DNA of 64,000 bases from Neoarius graeffei. Taxonomy: Eukaryota > Chordata > Actinopteri > Siluriformes > Ariidae. Where the stretch lies: the NCBI RefSeq assembly GCF_027579695.1, contig NC_083579.1, positions 69,824,871 to 69,888,870 of the forward strand, read 5' to 3'. The notes under the pieces were generated by a model that was not told where the DNA came from, searched no databases, and was given only the letters and a program-made list of their open reading frames with translations. The translations under genes and the position numbers were made by a program. Shown one piece after another: positions 53,030 through 64,000 of the stretch. Within the stretch, counting starts at the first letter, position 1. Each line of letters starts with the position of its first letter.

Positions 53030-55463
53030 ATCATATTTAATTATTGTGATTTGTTTAAACATTAATTTAAACATTAATGTGTATAGACTAAACCATAACC
53101 ATATCCTCTTTGTCTAATCCTGTCACAAGCGACACAGTGGAACCCAGAAATATTACTTTACATCCCTTGTAAACATGGATTGCAGAAATGATCAGATTTC
53201 CTTATTTCAAAACAAAATATCCGGTAGAAAATGTACTTTCCTGGGTGAGCACAGTCTGATGGTTGCAGGTTGAAGTGTTACCTAATTTTAACTTCAATAA
53301 AAAGGTATTTTTAAAAAAAGGGTGGAAATGAGTGATTTTTTTTCTCCTGAGACCATGTCAGACACTTTGTATGAATGTAGTTTCAATAATCCCCACATTC
53401 AGACAGATACTATCTGTACAGATATTATCGTTGTGACACACATATTGTAAGAAGCGTTTACACAAAGAAAACTTCCTGGAATCCACGTCAGAGGAGTTTC
53501 TTTGCATCAGGACAAGCGGAGGAGACAGACAACATAGTGCCCTCCCCTTTTGTATTCTCTCTCTCATGTACTCACACACATTCAGAGATACTCAGCACCA
53601 CTTGATCTGACATCCAGTTACAAGAGGATGTGAGCCATTCTTATTAACACAGACTGTTGATGTGGCAATGTTCTTGTGTTCCTCCCACACACACCTTTTA
53701 TAACAGCAAACATAGGTGTTTCAACACATGGAACTGTAGAAAATGTAGCACTACACTAGATTTAACTGGTTGGAAACAAACCTGTGTATGTTGGGTTAAA
53801 AAAAGTTTTTCATCACTAGAGATAGAGCAAGACATAATTTTACAAACTACAAAACAATTGCCTGAATTATAAATTCTGCTGTGATCTACACTCAAATCTA
53901 CATATTTTCACACATATAGTACCAAGCAAAAGTTTGGACACACCTTTAATCCATTTTTTTTTATTAATTAAAAGACACTTCAAGTCTTAAAGTAATGAGA
54001 ATCATTTCTCTTTACTTAGTTGAGCGGTTTTTGACATAATATAGATTACTAGGAAGCAGCTTTGGGACCAAGAGGTCGCCGGTTTGATTCCCAGGAGGAA
54101 CAGGAATGGCTGAAGTGCCTACACTTGAGCAAGGCACCGAACCCCCAACTGCTCCCCAGGCTGCTCTGGGTATGTTGTATGTCAATCTAGATTAGTGTTT
54201 GCTAAATGTCTGTAACGTACTACAGTTGTGGAATAGGGCTATTTACTGTATTTTTATTATTTACTGTTTACTGTTTGATCTCAGATGCATTAAAAAGGCA
54301 AGAAATTCCACTGATTAACTTTTGACGAGGCACACCAGTTAAAGCTAGACTGCCTTTCGATTTCATAAAATCAGTGAAATTTAGTTCCCACTGAAATTTG
54401 GTCATTGTTGTATATGTTTATTTTTGTTATATCTCACAAAATATCAGGCCATTCTGTGGCTGGGAAGTTATATAATTTGAGGGGATTCCTGAGCAAATAA
54501 TGTGTAAGAAATCGCTCGCTTCACGCAGTCAAGCAGACAGAGGAAATCCATGTGCGCATGCACAGGTTTACTTTCTTCTTCTTTTGGGTTTTACAGCAGC
54601 TGTCATCCACAGTGTTGCATTACTGCCATCTACAGGTTTACCTTTGACTGTGCACTGACAGTTCCATCATTCTGTCACTCAACAAACAGTTGATCACACC
54701 GAGGCGCTCGCTGACCGCCGATATTTATTAGTTTGGTCCTGCATTTCCTTTCCTTCACATATAACGTCTTTTCTTCTCGCTTTCCGTTACTGTAGTCGGT
54801 CTTTCACATTTCATTCACATCCTTCATTTTTCTCTCCTGTTTCAAATTTGTATCCCACAATTCCTTGCGCGAATGGGGAAAGCCCACCACGTGATGCACG
54901 ACGTAATATCTTGAATTGGGTCATGGTGAAGCAGGAAAAAATAGCAGAGAATTTAGGGCCACATGGCCCTAAATTCACTAATTGTGCTATTAAAAAAAAA
55001 AACTCATAAAACTGGAAGTTTGTGATTCGAATTCAGTAGCTTTTGGTCCACTAAACAAAAATAATTAGGTGTCAGGGAAAATTATTTTTATGACCTACAC
55101 TTGAAAAATCGGTCTACATTTAATTGAAAAGCATTCTAAATACAGAAAAACCTTTGAATGAGCACTGTATAATAATCCAAAGCACTAATCTTGAACAGTA
55201 ATCTTGAAAATGCCAATTCTACTGTCAACGTTCTACACAGGATATCACATTAATTAATGTTGATGCAAAATGATGACCTCTTACTCTTTTGTTTTTAGGT
55301 ACGAACAGCAAAATCTGATCATTATCCCTTACATTTGTGATCATTCAGATACTCTTTCTGTTCTAGCAATGTCTCCTTGTGATGTTAAAGTTACAGGCAG
55401 CCACTCCCTTCTCATAGAAATAATGACATTACACCATCAACCAACAAATTATCTCCAGAATTT
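53030..55463. other. mostly anonymous DNA with small repeat scraps
   Basis: 53922-54050 resembles a Tc1-like end (CAAAAGTTTGGACACACCTT). 54055-54200 resembles a different tRNA-related SINE (B-box-like GGTTTGATTCCC). 54950-54975 holds a short palindrome (TTTAGGGCCACATGGCCCTAAA-like). No gene or exon supported. Confidence 0.5.
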
Positions 55464-55475
55464 GAAAACACGTCA

Positions 55476-55845
55476 TCTCATCATCTCTAGCTGCTTTATC
55501 CTGTTCTACAGGGTTGCAGGCAAGCTGGAGCCTATCCCAGCTGACTACGGGCGAAAGGCTGGGTACACCCTGGACAAGTCGCCAGGTCATCGCAGGGCTG
55601 ACACATAGACACAGACAACCATTCACACTCACATTCACACCTACGCTCAATTTAGAGTCACCAGTTAACCTAACCTACATGTCTTTGGACTGTGGTGGAA
55701 ACCGGAGCACCCGGAGGAATCCCACGTGGACATGGGGAGAAAATGCAAACTCCGCACAGAAAGGCCCTCGCCGGCCATGGGGCTCGAACCCGGACTTTCT
55801 TGCTGTGAGGCGACAGCGCTAACCACTACACCACCGTGCCGCCCC
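55476..55845 (-). mobile_element. SINE (GATGAG-tailed)
   Basis: 12-bp TSD GAAAACACGTCA / GAAAACACATCA at 55464-55475 and 55846-55857. Confidence 0.93.
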
Positions 55846-55887
55846 GAAAACACATCAAAAATATTTAAATATAAACATATTAAATGT

Positions 55888-56200
55888 GGGTGGCACGGTG
55901 GTGTAGTGGTTAGCGCTGTCGCCTCACAGCAAGAAGGTCTGGGTTTGAGCCCCGTGGCCGGCGAGGGCCTTTCTGTGCGGAGTTTGCATGTTCTCCCCGT
56001 GTCCGCGTGGGTTTCCTCCAGGTGCACCGGTTTCCCCCACAGTCCAAAGACATGCAGGTTAGGTTAACTGGTGACTCTAAATTGACCGTAGGTGTGAATG
56101 TGAGTGTGAATGGTTGTCTGTGTCTATGTGTCAGCCCTGCGATGACCTGGCGACTTGTCCAGGGTGTACCCCGCCTTTCGCCCGTAGTCAGCTGGGATAG
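55888..56200 (+). mobile_element. SINE truncated at the duplication junction
   Basis: Complete head and body up to AGTCAGCTGGGATAG, then an abrupt switch at 56200/56201 to a reversed SINE of the other subtype. The last ~50 bases and the 3' TSD are missing. Confidence 0.9.
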
Positions 56201-56444
56201 AACGGGGAGCAGTTAGGAGTTAGGTGCCTCACTCAAGGGCACCTCAGCCCAAGGCTGTCCCATATTAACCTAACCGCATGTCTTTGAACTGTGGGGGAAA
56301 CCGGAGCACCTGGGGGAAACCCACGCAGACACAGGGAGAACATGCAAACTCCATACAGAAAGGCCCTCACCGGCTGCTAGGGTCGAACCCAGAACCTTCT
56401 TGCTGTGAGGCGACCGTGCTAACCACTACACCACCGTGTCACCC
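56201..56444 (-). mobile_element. SINE, TTTC-tailed subtype, truncated at junction
   Basis: Homologous to 5369-5610. The 3' part present in block A (5193-5368) is absent. Confidence 0.88.
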
Positions 56445-56841
56445 AAGTACACACGATGGGTGTGGTAAAATGGCCACTTGGACTGGATGGTACTCTTCAC
56501 TCATCACATATTGGCAATGAGCTATCCAGTGTTTTTATGTAGAGATCAGTGGTGGTCCCTCAATAGGCAAGGAGCTACAGTTTGTAGACCAATGAGAGAA
56601 GTGCTACGCAGGCAGAGGCCATGGAGAGGCTGTAGCCACAAATGCAGCTTTCAATACCCATACTTATACATTTCAAAGGTAAAAAGGTTTACTTAAAGCT
56701 CATTTGCCACAGCGTTTATACAAATGAACACACTTGCTGAAATCCATCCTCACTTTTACAACCTTTTGCCTCATATAAATGCGACTCACTTAGGACTGAA
56801 GGAAAAAGCATCATTGTATTATTTAAAAGTATATTTTCATA

Positions 56842-57001
56842 GGGGTGGCACTGTCACCTCACAGCAAGAAGGTTCTGGGTTCGAGCCCAGCAGCTGACGA
56901 GGGCCTTTCTGTGCGGAGTTTGCATGTTCTCCCCGTGTCTGCGTGGGTTTCCTCTGGGTGCTCCGGTTTCCCCCACAGTCCAAGGACATGCAGGTTAGGC
57001 T
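56842..57001 (+). mobile_element. SINE head (block B copy of 6017-6176)
   Basis: Same SINE head with the hAT target duplication GTTAGGCT at 56994-57001. The 3' portion resumes at 61260. Confidence 0.85.
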
Positions 57002-57922
57002 CAGAGGTGGACAAAGTACCCAACTTCATTACTTAAGTGAAAGTACAGATCCCACTGGTCAAATGTTACTCTGATACAAGTGAAAGTTGTCCAGTCAAAT
57101 TTTTACTTAAGTTAAAGTATTGAAGTACTTGCTTTTAAAAAAAATTTAAGTATTAAAAGTACATTTTCTGTCAACACATTGTTATATTATTGCTACAACG
57201 CTTACAAAGCCTAATGCTGCTATAAAGGACAGAAATGTGAATTCACAAAATGAATGCATGCTGTGACATCATGGTGGTTTAGCGTTAAGCTAGCTAGTCA
57301 GTGAAGCTCCACCTGACATGCCAGCAAACTCTTTTCAAACTCAAAATCATATTGGGTAGCTAACGCCACAAGAAAAAAGAGATTTCTACATTTTGTTTAT
57401 TTGGCAAGATTATGCTAAAACATTTTTCTGAAAGGACTTCAGATAAGTTAACGCTATTTATGTTGGCATAACTCTGTTTTTACATGCTAACTAACAGTGT
57501 CCAAGTTAACTAGCTGTGTGTTAACGTTAGCCGTGGACAAGGCGATGGCAACTTGGTGGGAAAATCCATCGAAAGTCATTTGACTAACCAGACTGCATAG
57601 CCTTGTTTACAACGTTATCGCTTGCTCTAAAAGCACAGACAACTTCACTGCAAGCTTTCTCTTGGAATAAAACATTTACAGACCCTAATATTCTTCTGCA
57701 GGTTGGACGGCGAGTTTTTGGAGGCCGTGATGTGGTTCGTTTTCAGCAAACAAAGCAAACATTTAAAACAAAACATATCTTTAATCCTTTCAGAAAACTG
57801 AAACATGGGTTCATGGGCCATGGGTGCGTACATTCTCCAGAAGACCCGCCTCCTTCCATTCTGCCATCAACTGATCGTGTTCAAATAATGCTGCTGAGAA
57901 ATCATTGAGCTTGATTTTATAC

Positions 57923-60900
57923 GGGCACTTTCACACCAAAGGTTGCCTTTTTCAAGTTTAGCTTCTAGGGTCATAAAAGTAAACTAAATGTGACATAATG
58001 TATCACTTTTGTTCACTGTTTTTGTCTGAGGGTCGGAAAGAAGCTACACAGTCAGTGGTTCTTCCATCCTATCATTATTGTGGAAATATTAGCCATTTTT
58101 AACATGTTTTTGACAGAATCTGCAGTCCCAAATTAAATTTTAAAATATTGCATTGAGTATTAAATAATTTCTGTCCCATGCATGGCTGAGCATGCTGCTT
58201 CCTTATATAGGGGGTGAGTCAAGAAATGTCCATTCCAAATTTCATGAAAATCGGTAAATTCGTTTGGCCGCTATGGCGATTTAACTGAATCATGGCATTC
58301 CGTGTTAAAACAAATAAAGTGATTCTCCTTTCCTGAACAACATGAGTAACTGATAATGTGTTGTGCATTATCAGTCTAGAATAACATTTAGGAAATTGTT
58401 TTTCATCACTGTTTTCACCTCATTTTCAATTTGAACTGTTATTAAGCAGGTAGTGAGTTTTTCAGCTATTTGAAATCCTGATGTAGAATCTGCGTTAAAA
58501 ATCTGTCCTCTCCAGAACTTAGGATAATCTGTAAAACTTACTTCAGTTTTATGGAGAAATATTCTTACTGGATTAATTAGGGCCCAACAATATAAAACCA
58601 ATGAGAAACTATCGCATTCAAATGCATGGTTGAGATACATTTACATAAAAATGTTGTTAAAGGGGATGTCCTCTCCAGAACAGGATATTTAATATCATAA
58701 TAGGCATATTTTGTACTGCGTTACACAATGCACTTCATGCACCCAACAACTCAGGCAGCAAACCTGGCCCTGCAAAAAAGTGCTTTATGGGTTCATTCTA
58801 AGGTCATTGGGTGCAGTTTAAGTGTAAACAGTAAACAGGTAGAAGACCAAAATTGATACATTGTATCATTTTGTTGTTTTGAATGATTTGATTGGTTTAG
58901 AATTATAGAGAGAATGCCCAGTTCACATTTCCAGGTCTTTAGAGCTAGCCTGTCATTACCATAGGGTTAGAATGTATTGTAACCAAACTTGGACAGCCTT
59001 CAGTTAATAAGCGGGATCAATACTACTTCAAGTTACCAGAAAATGTCAACTTGGAATAGTTTTATCATGCATTTGTTTCCACATGCCTACTAGTACATTC
59101 ATTTGTAAATGATCTGTTTGAATGTAGTCATTGGTAGGACCAATGTATTGTTGTTGTTTCATAGTTTTACTGTTAGCATTTTGGTTCTTGTTTAGCCATG
59201 TTAAGTGAAAGTTGATGTTGATAATGTCGGTCCAATGCTAAAGAGGCATAGCGTGTATGAAATGAATAGATTTTGTAGACGACCAGGACTTTCAGATCAG
59301 ACATTCTGTGTTCATGGGAATTTCATGTTCAATTATGACCATTGGAAAATAAGTAGGCATAGTTTTGGTGTTGTTGTGTTTCACTGTTATGTGTTGTTCA
59401 TTGTTATTTGATAAGTTAAGTTTTTGTAGCATTAGGCTTTCTTGACAGGTTTTTCTACTGATGTGTAGGAAAGCAAGAATAGACAGATGAGGAACTTCTG
59501 AGATTGAACTAGGTGGCAATTTGAGAAAGAACTTTCACCTCAAAGTTACCATCTGGGGACTAGTACTAGTACAAACAAAGACCTGTCGGTCAGACAAGTC
59601 AAATAATTTGGATGTAAATGTGCCCAGGTTACAATATTGGTTAATTTTCTGAGAAAATTAAGCGTTAAAGAAAAATGTCCTCTCCTGAACAAATGCCCAA
59701 GACTCCCAACACTATTAATTCTCTCTCACTGGCGATGTTAAATGTTTGCTCTCATCAAATGCATAGTTTAACATATGAAATTTGTGGCTCCAGGTGTTTT
59801 GGATGTAAATTGCTAACTTATATGTTAAGTACTTTTAGGATAATAAGGATAAATAAACCTTCATTATTGTAAAGGTCCAAGAAATAATATAATGGTCCAA
59901 GAAACTGCGCAAAAGGTTCTTTTTTCAATCAGAAAACATATTCAAAATTGTTGCCATATTCCTGAGTAATTTTTCATTTGAAAAGTGATGTTAAACATTC
60001 TGTCCTCTCCTGAACAGAAATATGGATTTTGTGACCTGATTTGATTTGCGCGGTGACCGGAAAGTAGATACAGTATGAAGTTGAAATTTTCTAGTCACCT
60101 ACCAGATTGGTGTATCTTTCTAAAAAGGCATTTTAGCTGATTTCCTGGACCTATTTCTCATTTCTAGCTCTATTGATATGTGAAGTGACTCCTAAAATAG
60201 ACTGAAAAAATTCACCAAAAACTAGATTTTCCAAAATATGTCCACCATTGATGGATATTTTGGTGTCTCTTTGTTCCATTAACATCTCTGCAATAATTAG
60301 GTGGAATGTCTCATCTCATCTCATTATCTCAAGCCGCTTTATCCTTCTACAGGGTCACAGGCAAGCTGGAGCCTATCCCAGCTGACTACAGGCGAAAGGC
60401 GGGGTACACCCTGGACAAGTCGCCAGGTCATCACAGGGCTGACACATAGACACAGACAACCATTCACACTCTCATTCACACCTACGGTCAATTTAGAGTC
60501 ACCAGTTAACCTAACCTGCATGTCTTTGGACTGTGGGGGAAACCGGAGCACCCGGAGGAAACCCACGCGGACACGGGGAGAACATGCAAACTCCGCACAG
60601 AAAGGCCCTCGCCGGCCCTGGGGCTCGAACCCAGGACCTTCTTGCTGTGAGGCGACAGCGCTAACCACTACACCACCGTGCCGCCTAGGTGGAATGTAGG
60701 GGACCCAATCCACCAATTAGGCTTAAATCTGAATGATAATGTAAAAAGTCCAAATTTGTGAATTTTACCTTCCTGCTATGTTAAAACTAATAAATTTTGG
60801 AATTTGAAATGACTTGTAGCCTTGATACTTGAGGTACATGTTACCCAATATGTATTCTATGGAATTCAGGATGGATTTTTGCATTACATTGAAGTTCATT

Positions 60901-60949
60901 TTCAACTGTTTTTGGGACTTTTAAGGCAACCTTTGGTGTGAAAGTGCCC
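57923..60949. mobile_element. unclassified 3-kb TIR element, 27-bp TIR, 4-bp TSD
   Basis: Perfect TIRs of about 27 bp starting GGGCACTTTCACACCAAAGG. ATAC at 57919-57922 and 60950-60953; block A has the single ATAC (about 7480). Inside is no ORF over about 90 codons. A composite motif GTTAAA-N4-6-TGTCCTCTCC(T/A)GAACA recurs, plus one SINE (60310-60685). A 4-bp TSD fits few superfamilies (for example Chapaev, Sola, Ginger), but none is assigned. Confidence 0.9.
60310..60685 (-). mobile_element. SINE (GATGAG-tailed) inside the 3-kb element
   Basis: 12-bp TSD TAGGTGGAATGT at 60298-60309 and 60686-60697. Confidence 0.95.
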
Positions 60950-61327
60950 ATACAGTCTGTGGACGTGACGTGACCCTAGTGATTACTGATAGACTGTCTG
61001 AGTGTCACCTGGTGAAAAAAACAATTACGTTTTAGAAAACAAAAGACAAAACATCCACTTTCAAAGCCGCTTCATAGTAACGAGTGACGAGGACCTTGAC
61101 AGAAATGTAGTGGAGTAAAAAAAGTACGATATTTGCCTTTCAAATGTAGCGAAGTTAAAGTCATAAGTTGCAAAAAAAAAAACCTCAAGTAAAGTACAGA
61201 TACTCAGTGTACTTAAGTACAGTACTCAAGTAAATGTATTTCGTTAATGTCCACCTCTGGTTAGGCTAATTAGTGGCTCTAAATTGACCGTAGGTGTGAA
61301 TGTGAGTGTGAATGGTTGTTTGTCTCT

Positions 61328-61994
61328 TTTACATTAGACCGTATCTGTCTCATTTTCTTCGCGGATGCACTGTCTGTTTACATTAAACCGCCTGGAAACG
61401 CCGGGAAACGGGAATCCGCCAGCGTCCACGTATTCAATCCAGATCGTGTCAGCTCCGGTGCTATGTAAACATTGAGAATACGCAGATACGCGGATACGCT
61501 TGTGCTGAGCTCTAGCTGGCGTCGTCATTGGGCAACGTTACTGTGACATCCACCTTCCTGATTCGCTGGCGTTGGTCATGTGACGCGACTGCTGAAAAAC
61601 GGCGCGGACTTCCGCCTTGTATCACCTTACATTAAAGAGTATAAAAGTATGAAAATACTGCAAATACTGATGCAAATACTGCCCATTGTGTAGTTATGAT
61701 TGTCTTTAGGCTTGCCATCCTTCCACTTGCAAGTGGTAAGTGATATGCACTGGGATCACACACACAGCGGCTCAGTCCCGAAAACACTGCTTGTGCACTT
61801 CACGCGCGCGCTCTGTGAGCTGCGCAGGGCCGGAGTGCGCACCCTCCAGAGGGCACTCGCTGTTCAGGGTGGAGTGATTTGGAGCGCAGGATGCCTGCGG
61901 AGCCGAGCATATCCGTGTATTGGCGTTGCTGTGTGCACACTAATCGTTTTAAAAACGTTAATCTGATGATCCGCTGATACGGTCTAATGTAAAC
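61328..61994. mobile_element. TIR element, TTTACATTAGACCG ends (block B only)
   Basis: Same family as 25715-26434. Ends TTTACATTAGACCGTATC and the complement GATACGGTCTAATGTAAA. Inserted in the SINE 3' part that is continuous in block A around 9480. TSD not clear. Confidence 0.8.
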
Positions 61995-62125
61995 ATGGGC
62001 TATGTGTCAGCCCTGTGATGACCTGGTGACTTGTCCAGGGTGTACCCCACCTCTCACCCATAGTCAGCTGGGATAGGCTCCAGCTTGCCTGTGACCCTGC
62101 ACAGGATAAGCGGCTACGGATGGAT
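61995..62125 (+). mobile_element. SINE 3' part (block B counterpart of 9480-9597)
   Basis: GTGTCAGCCCTGTGATGACC through AAGCGGCTACGGATGGA. Separated from the SINE middle by the preceding insertion. Confidence 0.85.
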
Positions 62126-62379
62126 ATTTTCATATGCTGATTTGCATATTGATTTAAAAATTCCAGTGATGATTACTGGCACCCAAATTCCTCCCAAATT
62201 TATCAACACAAACTCTCACATCAAATCACCACAATTTGTCTCATTCTTCTCTCCTACTTTAGTCATGCAAACAGGAAATATACATTCCTGACCTTCCAAA
62301 ATTCTTGACGACTGTCATGTGTGTAATGACTATTGTAATTATCTCTGAAACGTACATTATGTTCAATAAGTACAAAAAC

Positions 62380-63043
62380 AAACAAGGCATGGTTTTATTG
62401 AGGTTTTATTTATAAAAACAAATAAAATACAAAAACACTTTAAAAAGTTTCCATAGGAAAGCAATATGAATGCAATCCCATCTCTTTCGTATCCATTTCC
62501 AAATTCATCATGGTCATAAATAATGGTGCTTTTAATTATCATTAGTGTCATTATTGTCTTACTACCATACCAACACAAATGCTCTTTTAAAAGAAAAGAA
62601 ACAAGAGAGGAATGTGTATGGTTTCTGCGAATGGTCAGAAGAGGCCAAAAAAAAAAGGAGAGGGAAAAAAAAATCACATGCCAGGCTCGTGAATTCTGTG
62701 GTCCATTGTAGTGGTTAAATATAGTCAAACTCCATTGCACTGATGGTGTAACTCACTGTATGCTTTGGAGAGTGGGTTGCGAAACTGTAATAAACTACTA
62801 CTGAACACAGGAAATAGAAAGACATCCATGTTCTTCTCTATTCTCTGGTTAAGCAACTATATAAAAAGGAAGCAAGGACATATTTAGAATTTAAAAAAAA
62901 ATTGGAGAAAAAAAAAAGTAAATTTGTGCATCTGCTATATTTCAGGCACATGCACCATGGACCAATTACAAGGGTCATTGTGAACTGGGCACCACAACAA
63001 ACTAAGGTAGCACAGCACCTCTCTGTACTGCATCTATGTTGAC
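62380..63043 (-). other. ODC-B 3' untranslated region (inferred)
   Basis: Minus-strand sequence after the ODC-B stop, matching block A without the 988-bp insertion. Poly(A) signals at 62394-62399 and 62405-62410. Confidence 0.55.
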
Positions 63044-63182
63044 TTAGAGCACACAGGTGGCAGAGGGCTTAGCAGGCAGCTCCAGGGTGCTTCCATGCCC
63101 ACAGTGGCCTGGCATGTTCACAGGGTTCTGTTCCTCCACCAGAGATGGCATCCCCTGGGCATGAATCTGCTGCATGCATTGC
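63044..63182 (-). CDS. odc copy B, exon 9
   Basis: Identical in coding sequence to copy A exon 9, including the stop codon. Confidence 0.85.
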
Positions 63183-63293
63183 CTAAAATATGATGACAAA
63201 TTCCTCACTATCAGACTGCAGAGATGGATTCAGCAGGAATATAAATTCTGTTCAACCAGAAGTACCAGAGGAAAGCAGAAAATGTGAACTCAC

Positions 63294-63508
63294 CAAGCTG
63301 ATCTGGACATGACATAATGGATGTCTGGTTTTTGGAAGCCATTAAAGGTGGACGAGGCGGCCACGGTGTAAGCACCCATGTTTTCAAACAGGAGCCAGTC
63401 TCCGATCTGCAGGTCAGGTAGAGTACACAGCTCCACAATGCGGTCCAGGCCATCGCAGGTGGGACCCCAAATACTGCATGGGTACGTGTGCTCATCAGGC
63501 TTGGGTTT
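63294..63508 (-). CDS. odc copy B, exon 8
   Basis: Splice sites intact and Cys of GPTCDG present. One amino-acid difference from copy A (EHM to EHT) and a synonymous change in HYV. Confidence 0.85.
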
Positions 63509-63642
63509 CTGTGGAGAAAAAATCCAAACAGTAACATTTAATGATATTTTCAATGATTAAAAAATTAACGGGATTTGCGTGTTTCATATCATATTAATAA
63601 GGTTTAATCTAACAAACAGAACATATGCAGTTATTTCCATAC

Positions 63643-63758
63643 CTTGTGCACAATGGGAAACACATGTGTGTGATGAAAAAACATGCAGTTGAAAGATCCA
63701 TAAACACCATCATTGACGTAGTACATTATAGTTCTGTCACTGGTCCCGTCATCTTCAT
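63643..63758 (-). CDS. odc copy B, exon 7 (acceptor mutated)
   Basis: The start is drawn by homology to copy A. The acceptor dinucleotide at 63760-63759 reads AA, not AG. Contains the Asp-to-His change. Confidence 0.7.
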
Positions 63759-63838
63759 TTGAATTATGGGAAAAATAAATGTAAGACTCAGATGTTTCAG
63801 AGATATATTACAGAAGGGAACAGAAAGCAGTATCTTAC

Positions 63839-64000
63839 CATCAGAGCTAGACTCCTCAATCATGTTGACTTTTTTAGCAATGATGTTGACAGCTAGTGTA
63901 TATGCAGAGGCTGCGTAGAATCGGCCAGGCTCAGCAATTATCCTCACGCCACAGTCTGCAGGAAAGTACTTATCCAGTGCAGGGTTGATCACAGCAGTAA
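63839..64000 (-). CDS. odc copy B, exon 6 (one base cut by window edge)
   Basis: Donor GTAAGA intact. Encodes the same [14 protein letters not shown] and IIAEPGRFY sequence as copy A. Confidence 0.85.

Larger units (their letters stand above)
57002..61259. mobile_element. hAT-type non-autonomous element, block B copy
   Basis: Counterpart of 6177-7793, with the same TIRs and TSD (56994-57001, 61260-61267). Enlarged by the 57923-60949 insertion. Lacks the SINE present in A. Confidence 0.9.
56201..64000. repeat. tandem segmental duplication, block B (runs off window)
   Basis: Collinear with block A from 5369. B-specific insertions are the 3-kb TIR element 57923-60949 and the TIR element 61328-61994. 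The ODC exons lie about 51,543 bp to the right of those in A. Confidence 0.93.
63044..64000 (-). pseudogene. ornithine decarboxylase copy B, 3' exons (probably non-functional)
   Basis: Four terminal exons (63044-63182, 63294-63508, 63643-63758, 63839-64000), nearly identical to copy A; the gene continues past the window. Two changes matter. The acceptor of exon 7 reads AATTCAA where copy A has AATTCAG, destroying the AG. In the same exon the active-site Asp (FFDHAHV in copy A) is His (FFHHTHV), with the preceding Ile now Met. An in-frame AG six bases downstream could rescue splicing with loss of two acidic linker residues, but the Asp-to-His change should remove or strongly reduce decarboxylase activity. 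A non-catalytic role, as in antizyme inhibitors, cannot be excluded. The N-terminal exons are out of view. Confidence 0.8.

Noticed and set aside
1-64000. CRISPR arrays, operons, phage or bacterial genes
   Set aside because: None seen. The gene structure, introns and repeat types are those of a vertebrate genome.

Overview
This is nuclear DNA of a teleost fish. The only host gene I can support is ornithine decarboxylase (ODC), read on the minus strand with short introns and GT/AG splice sites. It occurs once complete (copy A, 11501-16537, 457 codons in nine coding exons) and once as four 3'-terminal exons running off the right edge (copy B, 63044-64000). Everything else is mobile DNA: Tc1-like elements, hAT elements and hAT derivatives, TTAA-target elements (Kolobok-like with THAP remnants, and a piggyBac-like one), a PIF/Harbinger-like element, a Ty3/gypsy LTR element, LINE 3' ends, and more than a dozen copies of one tRNA-headed SINE. 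The species is not identified.

Layout. 1-5.2 kb: Tc1-like copies, a LINE reverse-transcriptase fragment and a duplicated segment. 5.4-12.5 kb: duplicated block A, ending in the ODC-A 3' exons. 11.5-16.6 kb: ODC-A, whose third intron is almost entirely transposons. 16.6-24.3 kb: a LINE broken by a 4.4-kb TTAA element with a THAP remnant, then a GC-rich hAT derivative carrying a Harbinger-like element. 24.3-30.2 kb: another THAP remnant and nested small elements. 30.2-42.4 kb: a nest four levels deep (Tc1, hAT, hAT, hAT derivative). 42.9-46.6 kb: two more Tc1-like elements, one nearly full length. 46.8-51.6 kb: a gypsy element with perfect 5-bp target duplications and integrase upstream of reverse transcriptase. 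51.6-56.2 kb: SINEs and otherwise anonymous DNA. 56.2-64 kb: duplicated block B with ODC-B.

How it fits together. Blocks A and B are tandem copies in the same orientation, about 51 kb apart. Because each is an empty site for insertions in the other, exact element ends and target duplications can be read directly. ODC-A looks intact, with all catalytic residues. ODC-B has lost the AG of one splice acceptor and has His in place of the active-site Asp equivalent to human Asp332, so it is probably decaying or no longer a decarboxylase. The transposon boundaries below rest on terminal inverted repeats (TIRs) and target-site duplications (TSDs) that I read in the sequence. Family names are from general knowledge and were not checked against a repeat library.
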